A DNA stretch of 64,000 nt from Caulobacter sp. UNC358MFTsu5.1. GTDB taxonomy: Bacteria; Pseudomonadota; Alphaproteobacteria; Caulobacterales; Caulobacteraceae. Made by a program: the position numbers and the translations under genes. The notes beneath the pieces were generated by a model. The model saw nothing but the letters and a program-made list of their open reading frames with translations. It did not search any database and had not been told where the DNA came from. The number at the start of each line of letters is the position of its first letter. Within the stretch, counting starts at the first letter, position 1. Location of the stretch: positions 315,001-379,000 of the forward strand of contig NZ_JONW01000005.1 of NCBI RefSeq assembly GCF_000712075.1, in the 5' to 3' direction. Positions 16,827 to 26,954 of this stretch are shown here, piece by piece.

Positions 16827-19178
16827 CTATTCGTGGCTGTCGGCGAAGGCGGTGTGCATGCGGTGCAGCCTTGCCTCGTCCTCCGGCGACAGCTCGCGCG
16901 GACCCAGCACGACGTCGACGCGCAGCACCTTGCCGGTGAAGCGGAACGGGGTCTTGTAGCTCTTGCCCACCGGCGAGCCGGTGTCCGAGCCCACCCCGAA
17001 GGTGTCGATGCCGAAGCGGCCGGCGACGGTGTTCTCGATCCGCGCCCGCCCGACCTCCTTGCCGTCGATGCCGATCACCGCCTCGCCGCCCTTGCCCAGG
17101 CCCCCGCCGTCATAGGCGAACTCCATCGACACCGTGCTGCGGCCCGGCGGCACGGGGACGCTGGAGATCACGTCCGTGCGCTGCCGCTCGAACCAGTTGT
17201 AGTGATAGGCCAGCTTGCCGTTCTGGACGTACAGGGCGTAGCCGGCCGAGGCGCCGCCGGCCGCCAGGATGATCCCCTCCCCGCCCTTTTCCGGCATCTC
17301 GATCTCGGCCGTGATCCGGTGCGAGCGGTTCTTGGTGTTGGGCGAGGCCGTCTCGGCCAGGCGCGAGGCCCCGGCGTAGTAGGTGAAGTGGGTGCGGTTC
17401 GGGTCCGCCCCGCCCGGCGAGGGCTTGGGCGTGGCCAGGCGCCCGGAGCCCCGGTCGTCGAACGGATAGACGTTGTTCTTGCGGGCCTCCTCGTCGAACA
17501 CCGCCTTCAGCTCGGCCAGCTTGTCGGGATGGACGGCGGCCAGGTCGTTGGCTTCGGAGAAGTCCTCGTCCAGGTGGTACAGCTCCCAGCGATCGTTCTC
17601 CCAGTGGCCGGGAGCCAGGTCCTGGCGCCACGGCAGGGTGTGCTGGGCGCAGGCGATCCAGCCCTTGTCGTAGATCGCCCGGTTGGTGAAGACCTCGAAA
17701 TACTGCCGCTCGCGCACCGGGCGGGCCTTGGGGTCGGCGAAGGTCGAGGTGATCGCCACGCCGTCCAGCGGCTTCTGCTCCACCCCGTCGACGAAGGCCG
17801 GCGCGGGGATGCCGGCGACGTCCAGGATGGTGGGCATGATGTCGATCAGGTGGGTGAACTGGTCGCGCACCCCGCCGTGGTCGGTGATCCTGGCCGGCCA
17901 GGCGGCGACCATCGGATTGCGCGAGCCGCCCAGGTGCGAGGCCACCTGCTTGACCCACTGGAACGGCGCGTTGCCGGCCCAGGCCCAGCCCAGCGGATAG
18001 TGCGGCTCGGTCTCGGGCCCGCCGATCTCGTCCAGCTTGGCCAGGTTGTCCTCCAGCTTCGAGGGCACGCCGTTGAGGTTCATGATCTCGTTGACCGTGC
18101 CGGTGAAGCCGCCCTCCGAGCTCGCCCCGTTGTCGCCCACGATGTAGAGGATCAGGGTGTTGTCGGCGTCGGGCAGGGCCTCGACCGCCTCGATCAGGCG
18201 GCCGCATTCGCTGTCGGCATAGGCCAGGTAGCCGGCGAAGTTCTCCATGAACCGGGCGTAGAGCCTGCGCTCGTCGGCCGACAGGCTGTCCCAGGGCTTC
18301 ACCCAGTCGGGACGCGGGGTCAGGGCGGTGTCGGGCGGGATCACCCCGGCCTCCAGCTGACGGCGATAGGTCGCCTCGCGCACCGCGTCCCAGCCGGCGT
18401 CGAACTGGCCGGCGAACTTCTCGCGCCAGGCCTTGGGCGCATGGTGCGGGGCGTGGGCGGCGCCGGGGGCGAAGTAGAGGAAGACCGGCTTCTGCGGGGC
18501 CACGGCCTTGCTGTAGCGCATCCAGTTGATGGCCCGGTCGGTCATGTCCTCCATGAAGTGGTAGCCCTCTTCGGGCGACTTGTGGGGCTCGACCGCGACG
18601 GTGTTCTCGAACAGCACCGGATAGTACTGGTGGGTCTCGCCGCCGATGAAGCCGTAGAAGTAATCGAAGCCCAGGCCCGTGGGCCAGCGGTCGAAGGGCC
18701 CGGCGACGCTGCTCTCCCAGTCGGGCGTGTTGTGGTTCTTGCCGAACCACGAGGTGGCGTAGCCGTTGCCGCGCAGCACCGAGGCGATGGTCGCCGTGCT
18801 CTTGGGGATCATGTTGTTGTAGCTGGGGAAACCCGTCGCCCACTCCGACAGGAAGCCCACGCCGCAGTTGTGGTGGTTGCGCCCGGTGATCAGGGCCGCG
18901 CGGGACGGTCCGCAGATCGCCGTGGTGTGGAAGCGGTTGTAGCGCAGGCCGCGCGCCGCCAGCTTGTCCAGGGCCGGGGTCGGCACCGGCCCGCCGAAGG
19001 TGCTGACCTGGCCGAAACCCACGTCGTCCAGCAGGATGACGATGACGTTGGGCGCGCCCTCGGGCGGCTTGGGCACCTTGGGCCAGTCTTCCTTGGAGTC
19101 CAGGTAGGTCTTGCCGATCACGCCCTGGAATGGCGGCTCGGGCAGAGGCAGGCGCGAGCGGTCGGTGGCGTCGGCCAT
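16827..19178 (-). CDS. Type I arylsulfatase with C-terminal lectin-like domain
   Basis: A 783-residue sulfatase. The formylglycine motif is C89-G-P-S-R93 ([14 protein letters not shown]), metal ligands are in ILLDDVGFG (D51-D52 region) and in VGDNGAS, and the core runs to about residue 540. The last ~200 residues ([23 protein letters not shown]...[19 protein letters not shown]) resemble a concanavalin/LamG-type sandwich. There is no obvious signal peptide from ATG 19178, so location is uncertain; related enzymes hydrolyse alkyl or aryl sulfate esters. A paralogue is at 53646-55922. The formylglycine-generating enzyme needed for activity is not in the window. Confidence 0.92.
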   Translation of the reverse strand: MADATDRSRLPLPEPPFQGVIGKTYLDSKEDWPKVPKPPEGAPNVIVILLDDVGFGQVSTFGGPVPTPALDKLAARGLRYNRFHTTAICGPSRAALITGRNHHNCGVGFLSEWATGFPSYNNMIPKSTATIASVLRGNGYATSWFGKNHNTPDWESSVAGPFDRWPTGLGFDYFYGFIGGETHQYYPVLFENTVAVEPHKSPEEGYHFMEDMTDRAINWMRYSKAVAPQKPVFLYFAPGAAHAPHHAPKAWREKFAGQFDAGWDAVREATYRRQLEAGVIPPDTALTPRPDWVKPWDSLSADERRLYARFMENFAGYLAYADSECGRLIEAVEALPDADNTLILYIVGDNGASSEGGFTGTVNEIMNLNGVPSKLEDNLAKLDEIGGPETEPHYPLGWAWAGNAPFQWVKQVASHLGGSRNPMVAAWPARITDHGGVRDQFTHLIDIMPTILDVAGIPAPAFVDGVEQKPLDGVAITSTFADPKARPVRERQYFEVFTNRAIYDKGWIACAQHTLPWRQDLAPGHWENDRWELYHLDEDFSEANDLAAVHPDKLAELKAVFDEEARKNNVYPFDDRGSGRLATPKPSPGGADPNRTHFTYYAGASRLAETASPNTKNRSHRITAEIEMPEKGGEGIILAAGGASAGYALYVQNGKLAYHYNWFERQRTDVISSVPVPPGRSTVSMEFAYDGGGLGKGGEAVIGIDGKEVGRARIENTVAGRFGIDTFGVGSDTGSPVGKSYKTPFRFTGKVLRVDVVLGPRELSPEDEARLHRMHTAFADSHE

Positions 19179-19313
19179 AGCGGTCTCCTGGAAAGCGGTC
19201 GAACTCGCGCAGGAGCTAGCCAGCGCGGCGGCCAGCTCGCCATGGGGTGAAGCCCCTAGAGCGATCGACGCATCTCCCGGTTTTCCGTCGCGGCGACGGC
19301 GACCGCCCCGTTC

Positions 19314-19351
19314 GACTCCAAATCCCCAAAAACCCTGACCATTTACGACTC
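19314..19351. promoter_or_regulatory. Pair of GANTC sites upstream of CBS/receiver gene
   Basis: GACTC occurs at 19314-19318 and 19347-19351. GANTC is the CcrM methylation site in Caulobacter, where promoter sites can tie expression to the cell cycle. The role here is inferred. Confidence 0.3.
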
Positions 19352-19405
19352 CGCAACGCCAACAGGCGAAGGTGAGGTCCCAAAGACGTTCCGCCAAACG
19401 GCCGC

Positions 19406-20941
19406 ATGGACACGCTCGCCCGCCTTATCGACCGCCGAGCCCCGATCGACCCCGCGACCCCGTGCGCCGAGGTCGTGGCGATGTTCGACGCCGCTCCGCG
19501 CGCCGCCGCCCTCCCCGTGGTCGTGGACGGCAAGCCGGCGGGCCTGGTCTATCGCGACGTGTTCCTGGCCCAGATGGCCGTCGCCCCCGCCCTGGCCGAC
19601 CGCCCGGTGTCCGAGGTCATGGACCGCGAACCGCGCGCCGTCTCCGCCGGCGTGACCGCCGCCGATTTCGTCGACCGCCTGGCCCAGAGCACCACCCCGA
19701 TCTTCCGCAGCGCCTATGTCGCCGTCGACGAGGCCGGCGACTATGTCGGCGTCGGCGGGCTGGAGTCGCTGCTCACCTCCCACCGCCGCCGCCAGCGCGA
19801 GGCCGACGAGGCCATGGCCCTGGTCGAGCGCATGGCCCACGACATCGGCCATCACCTGGACGGCGTCCTGGCCTTCACCGAGCGGCTGGAGCAGTCGCGG
19901 CTGACGCCCGACGCCGCCGCCTATGTCCGCGCCATCGGCGACACCAGCCGCGACATGAGCCAGGTGCTGGGCCGGGCCATGGACCTGCGCCGCGCCGCGA
20001 CCGGCGGCCTGACCCTGTCGCCCGCCCCGGCCCTGCTGCGCGACCTCAGCGACGCCGTCGAGGCCCGCTGGGCGCCCCGCGCCGCCGAGGGCGGCTCGAC
20101 CCTGCTGTTCTCCTATGACGGCCCGCCCGACGCGGCCGCCCTGATCGACGCCGACCGCGTGCTGCAGGTGTTCGACGCCCTGATCGAGAGCGCCCTGGCG
20201 AGCGGCCGCGGCGTCATCGAGGCCAGCCTCAAGGCCCACGCCGTCGAGAACGGCCTGCTGCTGGAAGGCCGCGTGCGCGACAACGCCCCCGGCGCCGCCG
20301 AGGCCCGCCTGGCGCGCGTCCTGGCCCCGCTGGGCGCCGGCAGCATCGAGGACAGCAACGAGCTGGCCCTGGGCGTGGGCATGGCCCTGGCCCACGGCCT
20401 GACCCGCGCCATGGGCGGCCCGCTGCGGGCCGAGGCCAACATGGGCGCCGGCCTGACCCTGCAGTTCGCCGTGGCCGTCCCGGAGGCGATCCTCGCCGAC
20501 CAGCACGACGACGAGCCGGTGCTGGACGCCCGCTCGGCCCACATCCTGATCGTCGACGACAACGCCACCAACCGCATGGTCGCCGAGGCGCTGTGCGAGA
20601 TGTTCGACTGCACGTCCGAACAGGTGGCCGACGGCGTCGAGGCCGTCGAGGCCGCCAAGTCGGGCCGCTTCGACCTGATCCTGATGGACATCAAGATGCC
20701 GCGCATGGACGGCGTCACCGCCACCCGCGCCATCCGCGAGCTGCCCGGCCGGGCCGGCGCCGCGCCGATCGTCGCCCTGACCGCCAACGCCGACCCCAAC
20801 GACGTGGCCACCTACATCGCCGCCGGCATGCAGGACGTGGTCGAAAAGCCCATCAAGCCGGAACGCCTGGCCGTGGTGCTGTCGGCCCTGCTGGGCGATG
20901 ACGATGGGGACGAAGACGGCGACGCCGAGGCCGCGGCCTAG
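19406..20941 (+). CDS. CBS-pair / degenerate histidine kinase / receiver protein
   Basis: A 511-residue cytoplasmic protein. Residues about 10-60 and 65-125 are a CBS pair, which in other proteins binds adenyl nucleotides. A dimerisation helix follows with H145 ([13 protein letters not shown]). The region 225-365 occupies the ATPase position but lacks the canonical N box and DxGxG motifs ([12 protein letters not shown] is found), so ATP binding is doubtful. Residues about 382-500 are an intact receiver (D428 in [12 protein letters not shown] in VEKPIKPE). The tail is very acidic (DDDGDEDGD). It could act as a phosphatase or phosphotransfer scaffold. No membrane segment. Confidence 0.8.
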   Translation: MDTLARLIDRRAPIDPATPCAEVVAMFDAAPRAAALPVVVDGKPAGLVYRDVFLAQMAVAPALADRPVSEVMDREPRAVSAGVTAADFVDRLAQSTTPIFRSAYVAVDEAGDYVGVGGLESLLTSHRRRQREADEAMALVERMAHDIGHHLDGVLAFTERLEQSRLTPDAAAYVRAIGDTSRDMSQVLGRAMDLRRAATGGLTLSPAPALLRDLSDAVEARWAPRAAEGGSTLLFSYDGPPDAAALIDADRVLQVFDALIESALASGRGVIEASLKAHAVENGLLLEGRVRDNAPGAAEARLARVLAPLGAGSIEDSNELALGVGMALAHGLTRAMGGPLRAEANMGAGLTLQFAVAVPEAILADQHDDEPVLDARSAHILIVDDNATNRMVAEALCEMFDCTSEQVADGVEAVEAAKSGRFDLILMDIKMPRMDGVTATRAIRELPGRAGAAPIVALTANADPNDVATYIAAGMQDVVEKPIKPERLAVVLSALLGDDDGDEDGDAEAAA

Positions 20942-20948
20942 CGGGCCG

Positions 20949-21362
20949 CTAGAGCTTCACGACCTCGCCGTCTTCCTTGGTGAAGCCCTCGGGCCTGCGG
21001 TCCAGCAGGTCGAGCACTTCCTCCGACGGCCGGCACAGCTTCACCCCTTTCGGCGTCACGACGATGGGCCGGTTCACCAGGATCGGGTGCTCGACCATGG
21101 CCTCCAGCAGGCGCGCCTCGTCGACGCCCTCGGCCAGCAGTCCCAGCGCGTCCGCCGGCGTCCCCTTCTCCCGCAGCAACTGGCGCAAGGTCAGGCCGGC
21201 CCTGCCCGCCAGGTCGCGGAGCTGGTCGCGGGTCCAGCCGGCCTGGAGGTATTCGACCACCTGCGGCGCGTAGCCGGCGGCCTGGACCATGGCGACGGTG
21301 TTGCGCGAGGTCCCGCAAGCCGGGTTGTGGAAGATGACGATGGGGAAATCGGCGTCGCTCAT
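20949..21362 (-). CDS. arsC: Arsenate reductase (thioredoxin-fold, glutaredoxin-dependent type)
   Basis: A 137-residue enzyme reducing arsenate to arsenite. The signature HNPACGTSRNT is at residues 12-22 with catalytic C16, and the RPIVVTPKGVKLCRPSE segment holds the anion-binding arginine region. ATG 21362 overlaps the TGA of the aquaporin gene (ATGA), so the two are translationally coupled. It is the last gene of arsR-aqpS-arsC. Confidence 0.94.
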   Translation of the reverse strand: MSDADFPIVIFHNPACGTSRNTVAMVQAAGYAPQVVEYLQAGWTRDQLRDLAGRAGLTLRQLLREKGTPADALGLLAEGVDEARLLEAMVEHPILVNRPIVVTPKGVKLCRPSEEVLDLLDRRPEGFTKEDGEVVKL

Positions 21363-22030
21363 GGGGTCGTGTCCGGCTTGAGGAGCCAGCCGAAGATGCC
21401 CGCCGCGAGGAGGGCGCCGACGAACTGGGCGAGGATGAAGGCGGGGGCGCTGGAGGGCGCGATCCCGGCGAAGGAGTCCGACAGGGCGCGGGCCAGGGTC
21501 ACCGCCGGGTTGGCGAAAGAGGTCGAGGCCGTGAACCAGTAGGCGGCGGTGATGTAGAGGCCGACGGCCATGGCCGTGCTCTCGGGCCGGAAGCGGCTCA
21601 CGCCCAGGATGGCGGCGACGAGGCCGAAGGTCGCCACGACCTCGGCGAAGGCCTGGGCCCCGCCGCCGCGCAGCTTGGTCGAGACCTGCAGGATCGGCTG
21701 GCCGAACATGGCGTGGGCCGCCCAGACGCCCAGCACCGCGCCCGCCACCTGGACCGGCGGATAGGCCAGGGCCAGGCGCCACGGCAGGTCGTGCCGCAGG
21801 ACCGCCACCAGGGTCACCGCCGGGTTGAAGTGGGCGCCGGAGATCGGCCCGAACATCCAGATCAGCACCACCAGCGCCGCGCCCGTGGCCAGGGTGTTGC
21901 CCAGCAGGGCGATGGCGACGTTCCCGCCGGCCAGCCGCTGGCCCATGATCCCCGAGCCGATCACCACCGCCAGCAGCAGGGCCGAGCCGAGGCCTTCCGC
22001 GACGAGGCGGCGCGCGACGCTGAACGTCAC
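21359..22030 (-). CDS. aqpS: Aquaglyceroporin in ars operon (arsenite channel)
   Basis: A 223-residue MIP-family channel with six hydrophobic spans and the two pore motifs FNPAVT (first half) and FANPAVT (second half). In Sinorhizobium meliloti the AqpS channel replaces an arsenite pump: ArsC makes arsenite inside and it flows out through the pore. The same gene order here supports that role. I chose the GTG at 22030, two bases after the arsR stop; the longer frame upstream only overlaps arsR. No ArsB or Acr3 pump lies nearby. Confidence 0.88.
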   Translation of the reverse strand: MTFSVARRLVAEGLGSALLLAVVIGSGIMGQRLAGGNVAIALLGNTLATGAALVVLIWMFGPISGAHFNPAVTLVAVLRHDLPWRLALAYPPVQVAGAVLGVWAAHAMFGQPILQVSTKLRGGGAQAFAEVVATFGLVAAILGVSRFRPESTAMAVGLYITAAYWFTASTSFANPAVTLARALSDSFAGIAPSSAPAFILAQFVGALLAAGIFGWLLKPDTTP

Positions 22031-22032
22031 GG

Positions 22033-22404
22033 CTAGCCGCCGGAACCGACGGGCGCGCAGGCCGGGCAGCAGTCCTTCACGCGGGCCAGGATCGAGCCCA
22101 GCGGCGCGCAGATCTCCGGCGCGCCGTCGCAGCAGTCCTCCATCAGGAAGCCCAGCAGGCCGCTCATGGCGTCGTAGTCGGCCGAGTAGATGATCGACCG
22201 TCCCTCGCGCCGCGAGACGATCAGGCCCGCGTGCGACAGGACGTTGAGGTTGGCCGACAGGCTGTTGGGCAGGACGTCCAGCGTCCGGGCGATATCGCCC
22301 GCCGCGATCCCCGCGGGACCGGCCTTCACCAGCAGGCGGAAGATCGCCAGGCGTCCCTCGTGGCCGAGGGCGGACAGCATGTTGACAGCGGGCTTCGATT
22401 CCAT
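22033..22404 (-). CDS. arsR: ArsR-family metalloregulator
   Basis: A 123-residue winged-helix repressor ([20 protein letters not shown], then helix-turn-helix [26 protein letters not shown] and wing [13 protein letters not shown]). The C-terminal cysteines, CCDG, EIC and CCPAC, are candidate As(III) ligands, unlike the helix-3 cysteines of the E. coli protein. It is divergent from arsH with 33 bases between start codons. A 24-bp palindrome that overlaps its own start is the likely operator, giving autorepression. Confidence 0.92.
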   Translation of the reverse strand: MESKPAVNMLSALGHEGRLAIFRLLVKAGPAGIAAGDIARTLDVLPNSLSANLNVLSHAGLIVSRREGRSIIYSADYDAMSGLLGFLMEDCCDGAPEICAPLGSILARVKDCCPACAPVGSGG

Positions 22405-22426
22405 ATTTCCAATATGCTGGAAATAT
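22403..22426. promoter_or_regulatory. ArsR operator (ATATTTCCA-N6-TGGAAATAT)
   Basis: A perfect inverted repeat with nine-base arms (22403-22411, 22418-22426). It overlaps the arsR start codon and lies 11 bases before arsH, so one bound repressor could block both directions. Confidence 0.75.
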
Positions 22427-22437
22427 CTGACAGTTCA

Positions 22438-23199
22438 ATGACGCATTTGGAGACGCCCGTGAGCCCGTTCCCTGACCTCGACCCGAAGTTCCTGGCCCAG
22501 GTCGACCAGGAGCGGCTCGACGTCGCCGCGCCGTCCGCCCATCCGCCGCGCATCCTGCTGCTGTACGGGTCGCTGCGGGCGCGCTCGTTCAGCCGCCTGC
22601 TGGTCGAGGAGGCCGCCCGCATCCTCGACGCCCTGGGCTGCGAGACCCGCATCTTCGACCCGCGCGACCTGCCGCTGCCCGACGCCACCGGCCCCGACCA
22701 CCCGAAGGTCCAGGAACTGCGCGCCCTGTCGCAATGGTCGGAGGGCCAGGTCTGGTGCAGCCCCGAGCGGCACGGCGCGATCAGCGGCGTCATGAAGGCC
22801 CAGATCGACTGGATCCCGCTGGAGATCGGCAGCGTCCGGCCGACCCAGGGCAAGACCCTGGCGGTGATGCAGGTCAGCGGCGGCTCGCAGTCGTTCAACG
22901 CGGTCAACACCCTGCGCCTGCTGGGACGCTGGATGCGGATGATCACCATCCCCAACCAGTCGTCTGTGGCCATGGCCTACAAGGAGTTCGGCGAGAACGA
23001 CCGGATGAAGCCCTCCAGCTACTACGAGCGGGTGGTGGACGTGATGGAGGAGCTGGTGAAGTTCACCCTGCTGACCCGCGATCGGGCCGACTACCTCGTC
23101 GACCGCTACAGCGAGCGCAAGGCCAGCGGCCGCATCCCCGAGCACGTGGCGCTGGCCGCCGAGGCCATGCGCCACGAGACGGCGCCCACCGCGCCCTAG
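22438..23199 (+). CDS. arsH: ArsH, NADPH-dependent FMN reductase
   Basis: A 253-residue flavoprotein of the ArsH family. The flavodoxin-like phosphate loop [45 protein letters not shown], and [16 protein letters not shown] are all characteristic. Known ArsH proteins oxidise trivalent organoarsenicals or reduce quinones and azo dyes with NADPH. It is divergent from arsR-aqpS-arsC under the shared operator. ATG 22438 starts the [16 protein letters not shown] form; the longer frame upstream runs antisense through arsR. Confidence 0.94.
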   Translation: MTHLETPVSPFPDLDPKFLAQVDQERLDVAAPSAHPPRILLLYGSLRARSFSRLLVEEAARILDALGCETRIFDPRDLPLPDATGPDHPKVQELRALSQWSEGQVWCSPERHGAISGVMKAQIDWIPLEIGSVRPTQGKTLAVMQVSGGSQSFNAVNTLRLLGRWMRMITIPNQSSVAMAYKEFGENDRMKPSSYYERVVDVMEELVKFTLLTRDRADYLVDRYSERKASGRIPEHVALAAEAMRHETAPTAP

Positions 23200-23207
23200 C
23201 CCGCAGC

Positions 23208-24758
23208 CTAGCCCGCCGCCTTCTGGGGTCCGGCCCGAGCCGCCTCGGCCTCCAGCCGCGCCAGCAGCTGGCGCGCCGCGTTGCTGCCGTCGTGCGGGTC
23301 GTTGGCCAGGGGCTTGAGCAGGGCCACGGCGCGCCGGTAGTCGCCGCGCATCGCCAGGGCCTGGACCGCGCTGAAGGTGACCTCGGACACCTGCGGCGCC
23401 AGCTCGTTGGCCAGCAGCAGCCCCTCCATCACGTTGTCGCTGGGATAGCCCGGCGACAGCGAGCGGCTCCGGGCGTAGGCCAGCAGGATCTGGTAGCGGG
23501 CGCCGTCGATCTTGAACGCCCGGCCCAGCACGCCCTGGGCCTGCTTGTACAGCGCCGCCTTGCGGGCGGGATCGGCGTCGCCGGTCTCCATCAGGATCTG
23601 GGCCTTCAGCTCCAGGGCCTCGACATCCTCGGGCGCGGCCGCCAGCCGTCGATCGATCACGCCGTCGGCGGCGGCGAAGTCCTCGGCCTGCAGCCGGGCC
23701 CGCGCCAGGGCCCGCTGGGCCAGGCCGTCGTCGGGATAGCGGGCCGCGCGCTTGGCCACGTCCTCGGCGAAGGCCTTGCGCGCCGCCAGGTCGCCGGGCG
23801 GCGAGATCATCCGGACCGTCTCCAGCAGCAGGTCGTCGGCGGAGGCCGGCATCGTGGTCACCGTCACCTCGACCGAGCGGGCGCGCTTGCGGGTGAAGAC
23901 CTGGACCGGCAGGTTGGTGTGGGTGTAGTCGTGCAGGTCCTTCTGCAGGTCGGCCAGGCTCCGGCCGGTGGCCGCCTCCATCGCCTTGACCGACGGCGTC
24001 CCCTCGCCGACCGCCTTCATATAAGCCTGGAGCTGGGCGTAGCGGGCCGGGTCGCTCATCAGGTAGTGGGTCAGCAGCCAGGCCAGCGGGTAGTAGGTAT
24101 CGGCCGTCGGCTCGTCGACCCGGGGCGCCTCGGTCAGCAGCCTGTCCAGCGGCATCCAGCGGCTCTGCATCAGCCAGGAGGCCCGGTTGGTGTTGAACTT
24201 GCCGACCACGATGCTGTCGCCGTCGAACGCCGTGGTCATGAAGTACTCGGCGTAGCCCTCCACCAGCCACGGCGCGTAGGCGTAGTTGAAGTACTGCTTC
24301 ATGAAGTGGTGCACGTACTCGTGCAGCATCACGTCGTCGTTCTCGACCTCCTTGGCCCGGCCGACGATGGCGACGCAGGCGATGCCGCCGGCCGAGGTGG
24401 TGTAGTAGCCGCGAAGGGTCTCGTCGGCGCCGGGCATGGCCCGCCGCAGGGCCGGCGTGCCGCGCACCAGATAGACGTCCAGCTTGCGCGGCGGCACGGC
24501 GTCGACCGGCAGGCGGTGCATGAACCGCAGGACCATGTCGAAGTCCTCGAGCTTGGCGGCGTAGTCGCGCAGCACGTCCTCGCCCACGATGCCGTGGACC
24601 ACGAACCGCGGCGTCTCGGCGCGTCGCCACGAGCCCGTCCCGGTCGTTTCGGCGCGCGCGGCGGCGCCTCCCATGGCCGAGAGCGCCAGCAGCCCCGCCA
24701 TCACGTCACGACGACCGGTCCGGCCGTCCCCGGCCGCCGCGTCCCGCTTCTCGATCAT
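23208..24758 (-). CDS. Exported HExxH metalloprotease-like protein with helical-repeat tail
   Basis: A 516-residue protein with a Tat-like N-terminus (GRRDVMAGLLALSAMGGAAARA). H146-E-Y-V-H150 and the downstream WLVEGYAEYF give a gluzincin zinc site. Residues about 300-500 look like TPR-type helical repeats (YPDDGLAQRALARARLQAEDFAAAD...). The arrangement matches DUF1570-like peptidases. Substrate unknown. It converges with arsH, eight bases apart. Confidence 0.75.
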   Translation of the reverse strand: MIEKRDAAAGDGRTGRRDVMAGLLALSAMGGAAARAETTGTGSWRRAETPRFVVHGIVGEDVLRDYAAKLEDFDMVLRFMHRLPVDAVPPRKLDVYLVRGTPALRRAMPGADETLRGYYTTSAGGIACVAIVGRAKEVENDDVMLHEYVHHFMKQYFNYAYAPWLVEGYAEYFMTTAFDGDSIVVGKFNTNRASWLMQSRWMPLDRLLTEAPRVDEPTADTYYPLAWLLTHYLMSDPARYAQLQAYMKAVGEGTPSVKAMEAATGRSLADLQKDLHDYTHTNLPVQVFTRKRARSVEVTVTTMPASADDLLLETVRMISPPGDLAARKAFAEDVAKRAARYPDDGLAQRALARARLQAEDFAAADGVIDRRLAAAPEDVEALELKAQILMETGDADPARKAALYKQAQGVLGRAFKIDGARYQILLAYARSRSLSPGYPSDNVMEGLLLANELAPQVSEVTFSAVQALAMRGDYRRAVALLKPLANDPHDGSNAARQLLARLEAEAARAGPQKAAG

Positions 24759-24852
24759 CCCCGTCCCCCGAAAGCCACTCGCCCTCAGGTTAGGGCGCCC
24801 GGGCGTCCAAACTCAAGCTTGGGGACGGCGGCGCATGGGCTAGGGTGGCGCC

Positions 24853-25353
24853 ATGCCCGCGATCCTGCTCCAGCGCCTGCGCCGGTCCCTGACCACCCTG
24901 CCCGACGCGCGAGGCTGGGCGCTGTGCGGCCTGGTCGCCGGGGTCGTGGGCGGGCTGATGGCGGCCATCGGCTTTTCGACCGGGCTCTACGCCCTGACCC
25001 CGACCGTCCCCGGCCTGCCGCTGCGGCTGCTGACCGTGCTGTTCGTGCCCGCCCTGGGCGAGGAGATCCCGTTCCGCGGCCTGCTGGTCCCCGCTCGTGA
25101 CGAGACCCGGCGGCCGTGGATCGCCATCGCCGTCTCGACCGCGCTCTACGTCGCCTGGCATCCGCTGGAGGCCCTGACCTTCCTGCCCCAGGCGGGCATG
25201 TTCCTGCGCCCGGACTTCCTGGCCTGCACCGCCCTCCTCGGCCTGGGCTGCGCCCTGATGCGCTGGCGCACGGGCTCGCTGTGGCCGGCGGTGCTGCTGC
25301 ACGGCGGCTTCGTGGTGGTGTGGCAGACCTGGCTGGGCGGGGTGAGGCTGTAG
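24853..25353 (+). CDS. CPBP-family intramembrane metalloprotease
   Basis: A 166-residue membrane protein of the CPBP (Rce1/CaaX-like) group. The motif E70-E71-x-x-F-R75 (GEEIPFRGLL), a histidine in AWHPLEA and another in LLHGGFVVVWQT supply the family's active-site residues. About four hydrophobic spans, shorter than most members. Relatives cleave prenylated or peptide substrates, or confer bacteriocin self-immunity. The function here is unknown. Confidence 0.85.
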   Translation: MPAILLQRLRRSLTTLPDARGWALCGLVAGVVGGLMAAIGFSTGLYALTPTVPGLPLRLLTVLFVPALGEEIPFRGLLVPARDETRRPWIAIAVSTALYVAWHPLEALTFLPQAGMFLRPDFLACTALLGLGCALMRWRTGSLWPAVLLHGGFVVVWQTWLGGVRL

Positions 25354-25396
25354 GGAGCGGTTGCGAACCGGCGCCGCCCCATGTCTAAGCTCAGCC

Positions 25397-26532
25397 ATGA
25401 CCTCGACCGATCTCAGCGCCCGAGACCGCGATATCCGGATGCTGCACTGGACCGATCAAGGCGACAGCGACTGGAGCGCCACCGCCCCCGGCGGCTGGGA
25501 CCTGTACTATGCGGGGGCGCGGTTCGGCCTGCGGCGCGGCTACAGCCGCTACACCTCCACCGTGACCCTGACGCGGCGCGGCAAGGCGCCGGCGAGCCTG
25601 GTGCGCGAAGGCGGCTTCGACCGGCTGGCCAAGCGGATCGGCTACGCGGTCGAGCCCCAGACGGGCGACGCCGATTTCGACCGCCGGGTCTATCTGATCA
25701 CCGACGACGACGCCCTGGCGCGCGCCCTGGGTGACAGCCCCGAAGCCCGGCGGGCCGTGCTGGACCTGCTGGACCTCGACATCTCCAGGATCGACGTCAC
25801 GGGCAACGGCTTCACGATACGGCTGGGCGAGTCGGCGGATCCCGAGAACGACGGGGGCGGCGCGCTGTCGAACCTGGCCCTGCATCTGGACGCCCTGTCC
25901 GACGCGGGCCGGACCCGTCGAGCGCCGCCGGGTCCCGACGGGGGTCGGGGCTGGGCGGTCTCGGCATCGGCTGGTTCTGCGTGGTGGCCGCGGCGGTCTT
26001 CGGCTTCTGGGCGTGGGGCGGCGACCAGGCCTGGGACCAGCAGATCGAGACCTTCGCCGACACCGATTGGCTGGGCATGGGCCTGCTGGCCGCCGTCGCC
26101 GTGGGTCCGTACGCCTTGCTGGGCGGCCGGCGGGCGAACTCGCACCGGGCGCTGGCCCTGATGACGGCGGCCATCCTGGCGCTCATGCCGCTCAGCCAGC
26201 GCTTCCTGCAGATCGAGGTGAACCGTCTCCACGCCCGGAGCTGGACGCTTGCCCCGGCGGTTCCCACCGCCCTGCGTCCCGATCCCGATCGCCAGTACAG
26301 CAAGGGCTATCTGCTGGACGCCACGGTCGAGGACCGGCCGGTCGTCAGGGCGCTGAGCCTGGACGAGGGCAAGCTGGCCCTGGAAGGCCGCTTGTGCCTG
26401 ACGGGCGTGGTGATCGAGGGCCTGCGCGGCCTGCGCTACGTCAAGGGCGTGCGCACCTGGACCTGCCGACCGGGCGAGATCAGCCCTGTCCCGCCGCCCT
26501 CGCCCGCTCCGCCGGCCGAGGACGCGTCCTAG
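25397..26532 (+). pseudogene. Hypothetical membrane protein interrupted by a -1-type frameshift
   Basis: Two open frames join into one plausible protein. Frame 2 from ATG 25397 encodes a soluble N-terminal half (MTSTDLSARDRDIRMLHW...IDVTGNGFTIRLG). Frame 1 then opens in about 25890-25935 and gives GLGGLGIGWFCVVAAAVFGF, a textbook membrane helix, then more membrane and a soluble tail to 26532. Past the junction, frame 2 turns into Arg/Pro-rich shadow sequence. A single-base indel in a G/C-rich run explains it; either assembly error or true decay. Alternatively the second part starts independently at GTG 25981, but that would cut the helix. Family not recognised. Confidence 0.65.
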
Positions 26533-26539
26533 GACCCGG

Positions 26540-26884
26540 CTAGAACCGAAACCCCAGCTTGGCGCCCACGAACTTGCCGTCGGGGTCGTAGCCGCGCGCC
26601 CGGCCGGCGCCGCTGTCGTCGGCGTTGGGTTGGAGGCCGCACAGCAGGCCCGCGCCCAGCAGGGCGTCGCCGGCCTTGCCCTCCACCGAGGTCCGCGCCA
26701 CGCCGGGCGGCAGCGGCGCCGGGGCGCGGGAATACAGCACCGGCAGGCCGGGCGCCTTGAGGTCCAGGGGCTTGGGCGAGGCCAGGGAGAGCCTGGGCGC
26801 GGGCGCCTGCGCCTGGGCTTCGCCCGCGCAGGCGACGGCGGCGATAAGGGCGAAGACCGCGAAGGTGGGGCGAAGGGCCGTCAT
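26540..26884 (-). CDS. Small exported hypothetical protein (114 aa)
   Basis: A signal peptide (TFAVFALIAAVACAGEAQA, cleavage near residue 25) precedes a Pro/Ala/Leu-rich mature part of about 90 residues that ends GYDPDGKFVGAKLGFRF, a beta-strand-like finish seen in small outer-membrane or periplasmic proteins. Function unknown. It converges with the frameshifted membrane gene and is divergent from the tiny ORF at 27036. Confidence 0.6.
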   Translation of the reverse strand: MTALRPTFAVFALIAAVACAGEAQAQAPAPRLSLASPKPLDLKAPGLPVLYSRAPAPLPPGVARTSVEGKAGDALLGAGLLCGLQPNADDSGAGRARGYDPDGKFVGAKLGFRF

Positions 26885-26954
26885 GCCTTCAAGATGGGGA
26901 AGCGACGGCCGGCGCCAAGGGGCGACCCGCGATGTTGCGTCGCAGCAAAACCCC

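Noticed and set aside
16833..19250. 805-codon frame antisense to the sulfatase
   Set aside because: Same GC shadow effect; no family signature, and the sense gene is unmistakable.
20949..21782. 277-codon frame joining arsC to upstream sequence
   Set aside because: The first 140 codons are shadow of the aquaporin gene; arsC starts at 21362.
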